DNA of 64,000 nucleotides from Kiritimatiellia bacterium (lineage in GTDB: Bacteria > Verrucomicrobiota > Kiritimatiellia > CAIVKH01). The position numbers were made by a program, and so were the translations under genes. Position 1 is the first letter of the stretch. The number at the start of each line of letters is the position of its first letter. The stretch is taken from assembly GCA_027493775.1 (NCBI GenBank), contig JAOSKE010000001.1:1-64000 (forward strand), in the 5' to 3' direction. The notes under the pieces are model-generated. The model did not search any database. It worked only from the letters and a program-made list of their open reading frames with translations, and was not told where the DNA came from. Positions 1 to 8,519 of this stretch are shown here, in pieces.

Positions 1-925
1 GCGGGACGCCAACCGCTCCGCTTCCCACCCCGAGCCTGTACACGAAAAATGCGGCGGCATTTTTCGCGCCAGGCTCTCCCGATGCGGACTCGCTCCAGCA
101 GAGAGTGTCCCGGAAGACCGGGCCACTCACTGCTTTCGCTCGATGTCGGGCCGCTACGGGCTGCGGCTTATGGGCGCATCGAACGTGGTGTGTGGTGCCG
201 ACGACGCATCGCCAAGCCGCGCGGGGCCGCGCCTGAACTCGCCATGCACTACGCGCACGGCGGCCGGGCAACGTCGCATAACGTCGCGCGTTATGCGTTC
301 GTTCGGTCGAAGACTCCCTCACACGTTGCCCTTTCCGGCGCACCCCCGCGTTGCCTACGTTCCAAAATGTCCGGCTCCGGCTGTCGCCACACATTTTGGA
401 ACTCCGGCAACCCTTCGGGCTGAAACAGAAAGCGTTCTGTTCCCTTGGCGCTGCTCTCGGTGAATCCGGACGTGGTGGGTGATGCCAACGACCGCCGCAA
501 CCCTACGCGGCCCGAAACGCGGCCTATCGGCCTTAGCAGGGGAACCCCCTCCCGATACACGCCGCAAGGCGTCGTGATCGGGACCCGGTTCCCCTCTGCC
601 GCAACGTCAAGGCGTCGGCAAGCGCCGCCTTCACGTCGCGTCATTCACCCCACCCCCATAGCTGTCATCCCGCCTGCTTGCGCACGCGGGCCGCCAGCCC
701 CGACGCTCGCGGCAGGCATCGCGCCAGCGGAGCTTGCACGCTGCCTGCTTGTCGCTCGCTGATGCGGTCGCCGCCCCGAAGACGTGGCGTCGGTCGTGTT
801 CCCGCTTCGCTTTCAAGGCCCGGCAGGAAGTGGGGGCCTTGAAAACGAAGCAAGGGAATGAGGCGTGGCGTTCTCAGCGCGACGATACGCCACGATCATG
901 TGGGCCGCGCTGGGACGCGCCACAC
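1..925. other. GC-rich gene-free region rich in stem-loops
   Basis: I see no supported gene here: open frames exist on both strands but none looks like a known protein or has a ribosome site. The stretch is dense in inverted repeats. Examples are a 10-bp stem with a 4-nt loop at 43-66, a 12-bp perfect inverted repeat at 359-370/391-402, and a long compound hairpin at 538-595. It lies next to the XRE/primase/integrase element, so it may be that element's non-coding end, an origin or attachment region, or decayed sequence. The assignment is open. Confidence 0.5.
538..595. other. Long compound stem-loop
   Basis: AGGGGAAC (538-545) pairs with GTTCCCCT (588-595). Inside it CCCGAT (551-556) pairs with ATCGGG (577-582). 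At the tip ACGCC (559-563) and GGCGT (568-572) close a GCAA tetraloop. A symmetric 5/5 internal loop separates the outer and middle stems. The pairing was read directly from the sequence; the function (structured RNA, single-strand origin or recombination site) is unknown. Confidence 0.55.
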
Positions 926-949
926 GGAAAACGCCGCTTTCGCGGCGTT
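925..949 (-). terminator. Intrinsic terminator of the XRE gene
   Basis: Read on the minus strand, an 8-bp perfect stem (AACGCCGC / GCGGCGTT) closes a GAAA tetraloop and runs into TTTTCC. It sits about 13 bases past the stop codon of the XRE repressor gene, as expected for a Rho-independent terminator. Confidence 0.7.
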
Positions 950-961
950 GAGGTTGAGCGG

Positions 962-1414
962 CTAAAAAAATGACGCGCTCAAATCGCGTATACGCCGCGA
1001 ACGCGATGCGGTGAAGGTGATGACATGTGGGGAGTCAGCGTCCGGCGACGTTATTGCGTGGCAGTCTTTTTGCAGGACGAAGGCTTCGACGAACTCAACG
1101 ACCTTGGTCTGCTGCTTGCGGGGCAATCGGGATACCTGCTCGAAAACTTGCCACACTTTGCCGGTCGGCCCGTTCGCCTTGGCAGGCTTCAGGCCGAGAA
1201 GCTCGTCGGTCGTCGTGTTCAACGCGGCTGCTAGGGCAATGAGTTGTTCCGGCTTCAACGTGACGGAACGCCGTTCCCAATGAGCAATCACACGGCGGTC
1301 AACACCGACCTTTTCGGCGAGTTGAGCTTGTGACAATCCCGTCCGCTGCCGCGCCTTGGTGACGCGCGCGCCGAAATCCGTCCGCGGATGGTCTGTCGGT
1401 CTTCCTGTTCGCAT
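962..1414 (-). CDS. XRE-family HTH transcriptional regulator
   Basis: A 150-residue protein with an N-terminal Cro/C1-type helix-turn-helix at residues 14-70 (recognisable stretches TGLSQAQLAEKVGVDR and VIAHWERR), followed by a charged tail with no known domain. It is transcribed away from the primase gene across a 130-base gap, the usual arrangement of a repressor controlling an element's replication genes, so I infer that it represses the primase promoter and possibly itself. An in-frame ATG at 1462 would add 16 residues. I prefer 1414 because the conserved part begins soon after it, but neither start has a strong ribosome site. An intrinsic terminator lies just downstream. Confidence 0.85.
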   Translation of the reverse strand: MRTGRPTDHPRTDFGARVTKARQRTGLSQAQLAEKVGVDRRVIAHWERRSVTLKPEQLIALAAALNTTTDELLGLKPAKANGPTGKVWQVFEQVSRLPRKQQTKVVEFVEAFVLQKDCHAITSPDADSPHVITFTASRSRRIRDLSASFF

Positions 1415-1456
1415 GCCGTCATCATACGGCACGATCAAAATACTTTCCGAAATCTG

Positions 1457-1484
1457 TTGCATACATGTACAAGATATGTACTAT
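1457..1484 (+). promoter_or_regulatory. Sigma70-like promoter and probable operator for the primase
   Basis: TTGCAT (1457-1462) and TACTAT (1479-1484) are separated by 16 bases. The spacer holds overlapping ATACATGTAC and ATATGTAC repeats that could be an operator for the divergent XRE protein. The promoter match was read from sequence; the operator role is inferred. Confidence 0.5.
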
Positions 1485-2609
1485 TCGGGGGCATGTCAAA
1501 AAGAAAGAAAACGGACTTGACGCTATTTTCAAAACCCGGAGGGGCCATGCCTCGGATACCTGACACCGAAATCGACCGGATCAAGCGGGAAACGGACCTG
1601 GCGGCGCTGGTGCGTTCGCGCGGGGTGGACCTCAAACCGCACGGCACCGGCAACCTGGTCGGGACGTGTCCCTTTCACGAGGACAAGGAGCCGTCCTTTA
1701 TCGTGACCCCGGCGAAGGGACTCTATCACTGCATGGGGTGCGGGGCGGCCGGCAACGCGATCCAGTTCGTCGAGAAGTTCGACGGCGTGAGCTTCCGCCA
1801 CGCCTTCGAGATCCTCAACGCGGGCCCGGCGGCGTTCTCGCCGCCGTCCGCCGCGCCGCTCAAGAAAGCGACCGTGCCCCGGCTCGACCTGCCGTTCGAT
1901 CCCGAAGTCGGACGACGCGACGCTCATGCGCCAGGTGGTGGACTACTACCACGAACGACTCTTGAAAACGCCCGCCGCCCTGGACTACCTGCGGGGGCGG
2001 GGACTGCACGACGAGGAGGCCGTCGACCGCTTCCGGCTCGGCTTCGCCGACCGGACGCTGTGCCTGCGGTTGCCGGACAAGAACCGGAAGGACGGCGCGG
2101 CGATCCGGACGCGGCTGCAATCGCTGGGCCTGCTCCGGGAATCCGGACACGAACACTTTAACGGTTCGCTGGTGTTGCCGATCTTCGACGAACGCGGCGA
2201 CGTGGCCGAAGTCTACGGCCGCAAGATCACCCAGGGCTTGCGCAAAGGCACGCCCCATCATCTGTACTTGCCCGGACCGCACGCCGGGATATGGAACGCC
2301 GAGGCCTTGAACGAACCGGAAATCATCCTGTGCGAGGCCCCGCTCGATGCGTTGACGTTCTGGATACACGGGTTCCGCAATGTGACGTTCATCTACGGGA
2401 CGAACGGGTTCACCGATGAACTGTTCGACGCGATCCTTGCCCGGAAGGTGCGGCGCGTCCGCATTGCCTACGATGCCGACGACGCCGGGAACAAGGCGGC
2501 GCTGCGGGACGCCGACCGCCTGACGGCGCGCGGCGTGGACTGCTTCCGGGTCAAGTTCCCGCACGGCATGGACGCCAACGAATACGCTCGCAAGGTGACA
2601 CCCGCTCCG

Positions 2610-2793
2610 CCCGCCGAAGGCGGGTCCGCCTCTGGAGGAAAATCTCTGGCCGCTGCCGTGAACGCGGCGGAATGGCTGGGGGCCGGAGGACGGAAGTCGG
2701 AGGGCGGAGGTCCGCCACACACACGCGCGGACGCGCCTTCTTCTTTAGTAGCTGCTTCTTTCCCGCCGAAGGCGGCGGTCCGCCTCTGGCGGA
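2610..2793. repeat. Two copies of a palindromic repeat inside the primase gene
   Basis: Copies at 2610-2639 and 2762-2793 share CCCGCCGAAGGCGG followed by GTCCGCCTCTGG. Each contains two small palindromes (CCGCC GAA GGCGG and CCGCC TCT GGCGG, the second imperfect in copy one). This looks like an intergenic-type dispersed repeat, yet it is read through in frame. Confidence 0.6.
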
Positions 2794-2837
2794 AGTTGCT
2801 TATAGCTGCTAATAATAAAGCTGCTGATCCCTCTGAA

Positions 2838-2864
2838 ATCCGTGTTCATCCGTGTGAATCCGTG
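2838..2864 (+). repeat. Triple ATCCGTG repeat with 10-bp period
   Basis: ATCCGTG occurs at 2838-2844, 2848-2854 and 2858-2864, separated by three-base spacers. I recognise this as a motif commonly seen between genes in PVC and related genomes, from memory rather than a search. Here it lies within the open primase frame. Confidence 0.6.
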
Positions 2865-4397
2865 GTTGAAAAAACGGGCGAATACCACGCGCTCAAGCTG
2901 GGCCAACGCGAATACCGCGTCGGCGGGCTGGAGAAGAACAACAGCCTCGACGTGCTCAAGGTGTCGTTGCGGTTGCGCTACGGCGAGACCTTCCACCTCG
3001 ACAGCTTCGATCTTCTACGCGACGGCGACCGCCGCCGCTTCATCGAACGCGCCGCCGAGGAAACCACGCTCGAAAAGGAACTGATCAAACGCGACCTGGG
3101 CAAACTGCTGCTGGCCCTCGAACAGGAACAGACGGGACCGCCTGTCCGCCGCGCCCGCTGCCGGCAACGCGCCGCGCGTGCCCGAACTCACGGCGGAGGA
3201 ACGCGCCGAAGCGTTGGAACTGCTCACGTCCCCGGACCTGGTCGGTCGGATCGGCGACCTGTTCGACGCGTGCGGGCTGGTCGGCGAGCACAGCAACCGT
3301 TTAGCCGCGTATCTCGCCTGCACGTCGCGCAAGCTCGACAAACCTTTAGCCGTCATCATCCAGAGCACCAGCGCCGCGGGCAAGAGCACGCTCATGGAAG
3401 CCGTGCTCTCCATGTTCCCGCCGGAAGATCAGGTCAAATACTCCGCCATGACCGGCCAGAGCCTGTACTACCTCGGAGAAACCAACCTCAAACACCGTAT
3501 CCTCGCCATCGTCGAAGAAGAAGGCGCGGAGAAAGCGTCCTACGCGCTCAAGCTGCTGCAGTCGGAAGGGGAACTCACCATCGCCAGCACCGGCAAAGAC
3601 CCGCACACGGGGCGCATGGAGACGCAGGAATACCATGTCGAAGGCCCGGTTATGATCTTCCTGACCACGACCGCGATCGACATCGACGAGGAACTGCAGA
3701 ACCGGTGTCTTACGCTCACGGTCGACGAGAGCCGCGAACAGACCGAACGGATCCACACGCTGCAGCGTCAGGCCCGTACGCTCGAAGGGCTGCGGCTAAA
3801 GAAACAGAAGCAACGGTTGATTGCGCTGCTGCGCAACGCGCAACGGCTGTTGGACCCGGTCGACGTGGTCAACCCCTGGGCGGATCAACTCACGTTCACG
3901 GCGGACCGCACCCGGACGCGGCGCGACCATGAAAAATACCTCACCCTGATCGACGCCATCGCACTGCTGCACCAGCATCAACGGCCGAGGGAACAGGTCG
4001 AAGGCGGCGGAACCTTCATGCGGGTTACGCTCGACGATATCGCGCTCGCGAATCAACTCGCGCCGGACCTGCTGGGCCGGTCGCTCGACGAGTTACCGCC
4101 GCAGACGCGGCGCGTACTGGACGCGATCAAGCAGATCGTGCGCGAACGCTGCGAGGCGGAGGAGATCGAAGCCCCGGCATTGCTTCTTTAGTCGCCGGGA
4201 TATACGCGCCCGGCTGGGCTGGTCCGTCACGCAAGTCCGCGTCCACCTCGACCGCTTGCGCGAGCTTGAACACATCGCCGCGCGGTACGGCCGTCCCGGC
4301 AGCGCGTTCCAGTACGAACTGCTTACCGACTACCGGGAGCAATCCGATACGGCCCTGATCGGCCTGCTGGACGTGGAAAAACTACAGGTACGACGAA

Positions 4398-4495
4398 AAC
4401 CTGACGGGAATAACGGGCACCTGACGGGGGATGGCGGCCCCCGGCCCGTCAGGTTCAACCCGTTGAAGAATCGCGCCTTACGCTCAACCTGACGG
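4398..4495. repeat. Iterated AACCTGACGGG motif
   Basis: The motif occurs directly at 4398-4408, 4419-4428 (first base lost) and 4486-4495 (10 of 11), and inverted at 4445-4455. It overlaps the degenerate 3' end of the primase and lies 80 to 170 bases before the recombinase. It could be iterons, recombinase arm sites or simply repetitive coding sequence. Confidence 0.4.
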
Positions 4496-4571
4496 CCTGA
4501 CGCGATCGCACATCTGGAACCCCGAAAACAAGGCGTCGTAATCGTACCCATGAACACCCCCGCGAAAGGAT

Positions 4572-5627
4572 ATGCCAAGGCCCGGCACATGCGGCGCTGG
4601 ACCCGACAAGAAAGGCGGCTACGAAGCCGCCCCGGACGGCTTCGACCGCAGCGCGGCGGACACGCTCGCCAGTCTCATCGACGAATGGTTCCGCCGCCTG
4701 GAGGAACGCGCGTACTCCGCGCACACCGTCGAGGCCCACAAGTGGGCCTTGCGCATGTTCGTACGCTGGGCCGAAGAACGCGACCTGCGCACCGCGCACC
4801 AGATCACGCGCCCGATCCTCGAGAGTTATCAACGCTGGCTGTTCCGGTACCGGCAGGAGAACGGCAAGCCGCTCGGCGTCACCACGCAGCGCATGCGACT
4901 CGGCGCCGTGCAACGGTTCTTCGCGTGGCTGTGCAAGGACCACCGGCTTGACGCCAATCCCGCCGCCGATCTCGAGTTGCCCAGGAAGCCGCATCGTTCG
5001 TTGCCCAAAGCGTTGAGCCTGCCCGAAGTCGAAGCCGTGTTGAACGTGCCCGACGTCACCGACCCGCTCGGCATTCGTGACCGCGCGATACTCGAAACCC
5101 TCTACGCGACCGGCATCCGCCGCGCGGAAGTGGTGCGCCTCGACGTGGACGATCTCGACCGCGCCGCGGCGTGCTCACGGTGAGGAAAGGGAAGGGCGGC
5201 AAGGACCGCGTCGTTCCGGTAGGCGAACGCGCTTTGCACTGGATGAACCGCTACCTTGAACACACGCGGCCGCTCTTGGAGACGGCCGCCACCGATCGCG
5301 CGTTGTTCCTGACCGGTTACATGGCGAGCGGTTCAGCGCGACGTATCTCGGCAACTGGGTCGGCGCGTCATTGAGGCCGCCGACATCGGCCACCTGGGAA
5401 GCTGTCACCTGTTCCGCCACTCCTGCGCCACGCACATGCTCGAGAACGGCGCGGACATCCGGTTTATTCAGCAGATGTTGGGACACGCCCGGCTCGACAC
5501 CACGCAGATTTACACCGAGGTCGGCATCCTTCAACTGCGCGAAGTCCACGCCAGAACGCACCCGCACGCGACGTTGAACAGTCTAACAAAAAAGCCTGAA
5601 AACAGGCCGATAAAACCTTCCCTTTAG
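4572..5627 (+). pseudogene. Tyrosine recombinase/integrase (XerC/D-like), frames broken
   Basis: A phage-integrase family recombinase of about 350 residues. The N-terminal SAM-like core-binding domain is at about 35-125 (YSAHTVEAHKWALRMF). The catalytic set is all present but spread over frames: Arg in ATGIRRAE, Lys in KGKGGKDR, HxxR in [13 protein letters not shown], His in [10 protein letters not shown] and the Tyr nucleophile in TQIYTEVG. Three one-base losses near 5168, 5333 and 5365 restore a continuous protein. They may be sequencing indels or true decay. It closes the XRE-primase element and probably catalysed its integration. An intrinsic terminator follows at 5730. Confidence 0.8.
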
Positions 5628-5678
5628 CCGCCGATTTTAGTAGCTTTCCGGCATGGGTTTTTATGCCACAGAAACGCC

Positions 5679-6629
5679 GTGCCTGCCCCGCCCCGAGGCG
5701 GGGTGCGACCGTCCGCAGGAAACATACCTCCCCCGAAAAATCGCGTCGGGGGTTTTTCGACGTCCACACCCGACCGCGCCCGGCGTTCCGCCCCGCAAAC
5801 CCTTGAGCCGCACCGGGAAAATGCGCCTACCCCTACGACAACCGCGTCGGGTGTGCGCTTTTACGGCTATAGATTCTACAGCCCACAACTCGGGCGTTGG
5901 CTGAGCCGGGATCCGGTGAAAGACATGGGGTCAGTAATGCTCTTTCGTGCTGGTGGCGGCAATTCTACGCGTCACTTTCACGTCATGGAGCCAGAGTATG
6001 TTGCGTTGCTAAATGACCCTCTGAACAGGATAGATCCACTTGGTTTGACGTCTTACGCAAACAATATCCGTTGGCGATTCATCGTGAAGTATATGAAGTG
6101 GGTTGAATCAATCAGGGATATTTTCACGGAAGGTAAATACAAAGACGCAGAGTTGAGTTTGGGAGAGGCGTTTCCGAAGAAACGCAAGCCTTGCTGGAGA
6201 GCGTTCTTGTTTATTGTGCAAGCCGAACCCAAGAGTAATCCGTCGTTTGGCCCGGAAGATCCATCCGATCCACTTAGGATATTTGAGTACACGAACGGAC
6301 AAAGGAATGGCTATCGATATTTCCCGATCGTGGGTTTTGATGTTGATGGCACTTCATGGGAGGATCGGCTCTGGCGCGCAGATCAGTCTAATGCGATCGG
6401 TGGCGGCAATGGCCCCGCGTGGGTTTACAGAACTGAGGCACGTCCCGCGCCGAACCTGCTTCCGTATGATGCAGTCTCTGTTGGCGTCACAAGAAAAATA
6501 GCACATTGGGCGGATGATGACCGAAATGATGAAGACCTTGGTAGAACAGCTTTCCGCATGGAAGACAGAACCGGACCCGGCGTTTCCGTAGAGGTGTGGT
6601 GCCCGGTATTATCTTCGCCTTTGCATTGA
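5679..6629 (+). CDS. Orphan Rhs-family C-terminal tip with variable toxin-like domain
   Basis: Residues from about 59 carry the end of an Rhs core: FYGYRFYSPQLGRWLSRDPV, then LNDPLNRIDPLGLTSY, the conserved boundary after which Rhs proteins switch to a variable C-terminal effector. The remaining 190 residues match nothing I recognise and have lower GC than the surroundings, typical of exchangeable Rhs tips. The first 58 residues are proline-rich and not Rhs-like, so the large Rhs body is missing: this is a 5'-truncated orphan module. The next gene overlaps its end, as effector and immunity genes often do. The toxin activity is inferred from position only. Confidence 0.65.
   Translation: MPAPPRGGVRPSAGNIPPPKNRVGGFSTSTPDRARRSAPQTLEPHRENAPTPTTTASGVRFYGYRFYSPQLGRWLSRDPVKDMGSVMLFRAGGGNSTRHFHVMEPEYVALLNDPLNRIDPLGLTSYANNIRWRFIVKYMKWVESIRDIFTEGKYKDAELSLGEAFPKKRKPCWRAFLFIVQAEPKSNPSFGPEDPSDPLRIFEYTNGQRNGYRYFPIVGFDVDGTSWEDRLWRADQSNAIGGGNGPAWVYRTEARPAPNLLPYDAVSVGVTRKIAHWADDDRNDEDLGRTAFRMEDRTGPGVSVEVWCPVLSSPLH
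5730..5757 (+). terminator. Intrinsic terminator after the recombinase
   Basis: CCCCCG (5730-5735) pairs with CGGGGG (5747-5752) over an 11-nt loop, followed directly by five T. It lies about 100 bases past the recombinase stop. Confidence 0.65.
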
Positions 6630-7238
6630 TGGTTTCAGTTGCGGCGATTTATGCATCGAGCCGTCAAGAACCGACATTCATCTGGAAGTTCGAAAGTTTT
6701 GATGGTCGCATACTCGCTTCCGGTGAAATGCTTCAGAGCGATATGGACACCCAAACCAAACCATGGAGCGATGCTGTAGCTCAAACATCCGGCGTTATCT
6801 GGGTCTTTGACACTAATGGCACATTGCGCGAAGTCCGCGATTACAGGGGGGCTGGTGGATGGAGGTTTGGTGAGTTGGAATGCCTTGGGACATATGGTCG
6901 AAAACTCTGCTTACCATACAGGCGTACTCCACGGGGCATCTGTGCTATGGCATGAAGAAGGGCCGCTCATGTCGATATCGACGTACGAAAATGGCCATCT
7001 AAGTGGTCTATACAGGGAGTGGTATGCAAACGGCGGAAGACGCGCTCAAGTACAGTATTTTGAAGGACATCGTGAAGGCAGATCGTATGTATGGAACGAT
7101 CAGGGCAACCTGATCGAAGACGCTGAATGGCGAAATGGCAACCCATGGAACGGACGCATCGTTGGCATCAAGCGTGTTGGTCATCTTCCGGTAATCGATC
7201 TCTACAGTAATGGTGTTCTGCAAGGACATTCAGAGTGA
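6596..7238 (+). CDS. Membrane-anchored MORN/YwqK-like protein, probable immunity partner (one frame break)
   Basis: The product starts with a hydrophobic segment (GIIFAFALMVSVAAIY). Its C-terminal half has MORN_2-like units such as GVLHGASVLWHEEGP, ENGHLSGLYREWYANGG and EGHREGRSYVWNDQGN. These resemble the YwqK antitoxin family, which protects against Rhs/LXG-type toxins. The frame changes at the G6 run 6846-6851 and one extra G explains it. The start could be GTG 6596 or ATG 6629; the latter overlaps the Rhs stop as TGATG. Context suggests it neutralises the upstream tip. Confidence 0.6.
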
Positions 7239-7304
7239 TGCTTCAACCTCGGCCCGGCGTGTGCCGGGCCTCGGAATACTGGGAGAATCGGGAGAATCGG
7301 GGTC

Positions 7305-8353
7305 AGCCCTTGAAAGTTGAATATGACGGGAATGGGGGGATTTATGTTTTTGTTGAGGGATGGCGCGGCGACCAAGAGTATTGATTGAGGGTGGGATTTA
7401 TCACGTCACGTGTCGCGGGAATGAGCGAAGAGCCATATTTCTTGATGACAGGGATCGGTTGCGCCTTCTTCAGAATCTTGCAGATAGCGCCGAAGCCTTC
7501 GGGGTACGCATCTATTTGTACTGTTTGATGACAAATCACGTCCACCTATTGGTGGAAACTCCCCTTGGCAACCTCGATCGCTTTATGGGCAGCCTCTTGA
7601 CCGGATACACAGTGTATTTCAATAGGCGTCACAAACGGGTCGGACATCTGATGCAGGGTCGCTATGGCGCGCAGGTGGTAGAAGGCAACGAGTATTTGTT
7701 GAAGCTCAGCCGGTATGTTCACTTAAACCCCGTACGGGTGCGAAGCATCAAGGCCTTGGATCTGAAAGAGCGCCTCCAGTATCTGCGGAGATATCGCTGG
7801 AGCAGCTATGCAGAATACACGGGGAAAAAGAGGTCAACGGATTGGCTCCAGAAGGAACCGGTGTGGGCTATGATGGAAGGGGTGGCAAAGAATAGCCAAC
7901 CCCATGCGTATGCGCGATATGTAGAAGCAGGACTGGCCCGAAGCGACGAGGAATTTGAAGTGCTGGTGAATACAGGCGGTGTTGCGATCGGAACGGATGA
8001 ATTTGTCGAATCAATCAAGCGCATGCACCTTCAACGAGTTGGTTCCGGGGTAAAACGGGAGGATGTCTCGTTTAGAGCAATCCGAAATCGCCGCAGCGTA
8101 GAGGAGATCGAAACCGCTGTTCGCAAAGTAGTCGGCAAGGGGTGGGAGACGTTCAAGGATTTTCACAAGGGCCGGAAGGTTCGTGGAATAATGGCTTGGG
8201 CGTTGCGGACGTATGGCGGACTGACACAGCGCGAAATCGCTGAACACATTGGCTTGAAGACCGGCTCAGCAGTAAGCCACCTACTGACCGCCACCCGCAT
8301 ATCCTCCTGTGCGGCGGAGTGGCAAAAAGCACTACATTCAACTTTCAAGGGCT
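7305..8353 (+). mobile_element. RAYT (REP-associated tyrosine transposase) element with 18-bp inverted ends
   Basis: AGCCCTTGAAAGTTGAAT at 7305-7322 is repeated in perfect inverse orientation at 8336-8353, bracketing a Y1-type transposase. GGGGTC precedes the left repeat at 7299-7304, as in many RAYT-flanking sequences. The right repeat lies inside the last codons of the transposase frame. Confidence 0.75.
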
Positions 8354-8382
8354 TCTCTGAAAGGCGTCGTCAACAGAGATAA
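7360..8382 (+). CDS. REP-associated tyrosine transposase (transposase_17/Y1 family)
   Basis: A 340-residue HUH-type single-strand transposase. The start MARRPRVLIEGGIYHVT is typical of the family, LMTNHVHLLVE carries the HxH metal site, and YVHLNPVRV is the conserved RAYT block. A C-terminal helix-turn-helix region (GLTQREIAEHIGLKTGSAVSH) resembles the DnaA-type DNA-binding domain found in longer members. RAYTs act on short palindromic REP sequences, and palindromic repeats do occur elsewhere in this window. The frame is intact, and reading continues about 29 bases past the right inverted repeat. Confidence 0.9.
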   Translation: MARRPRVLIEGGIYHVTCRGNERRAIFLDDRDRLRLLQNLADSAEAFGVRIYLYCLMTNHVHLLVETPLGNLDRFMGSLLTGYTVYFNRRHKRVGHLMQGRYGAQVVEGNEYLLKLSRYVHLNPVRVRSIKALDLKERLQYLRRYRWSSYAEYTGKKRSTDWLQKEPVWAMMEGVAKNSQPHAYARYVEAGLARSDEEFEVLVNTGGVAIGTDEFVESIKRMHLQRVGSGVKREDVSFRAIRNRRSVEEIETAVRKVVGKGWETFKDFHKGRKVRGIMAWALRTYGGLTQREIAEHIGLKTGSAVSHLLTATRISSCAAEWQKALHSTFKGFSERRRQQR

Positions 8383-8519
8383 TGCGGCATTAGTTCATTT
8401 TCTTTTCCTCATTCGTTCTTTCGTTTTGTTGTTGCTCTCCGGACCAGTCGTAGATTCCGTGATCATACTTCTCTTCGTGCCCATACGCACCCTGTAGCGT
8501 TAGATCCCCGGCTCTCTAC

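Larger units (their letters stand above)
1547..4492 (+). pseudogene. CHC2 zinc-finger / Toprim / ATPase primase-helicase (three frame breaks)
   Basis: This is a mobile-element DNA primase related to DnaG, about 980 residues once frames are joined. In order it has a CHC2 zinc finger (CPFH ... YHCMGCGAAGNAIQF), a Toprim domain (CEAPLDALT and the metal-binding AYDADDAGN), a variable linker, a P-loop ATPase (STSAAGKSTL) and a C-terminal winged-helix-like part with RDIRARLGW. The ATG at 1547 follows GGAGGGG. The frame shifts near 1905, at the GGG of 3134-3136 and at the TTT of 4187-4189. Each is explained by one extra base, so the gene may be intact in the cell. Repeats sit in frame between the Toprim and ATPase parts (2610-2864). 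Confidence 0.75.

Noticed and set aside
49-762. Open frames of 60-124 codons on both strands in the first 0.8 kb
   Set aside because: They overlap on opposite strands, have no ribosome site and no recognisable protein pattern; GC-rich sequence creates such frames by chance.
1860-2720. A 286-codon minus-strand frame
   Set aside because: It is antisense to the Toprim part of the primase, whose motifs are unambiguous.
7251-7270. Strong hairpin GGCCCGGC-GTGT-GCCGGGCC as a terminator
   Set aside because: No T run follows (TCGGAA), so I do not call termination; it may just end the YwqK-like transcript by chance.
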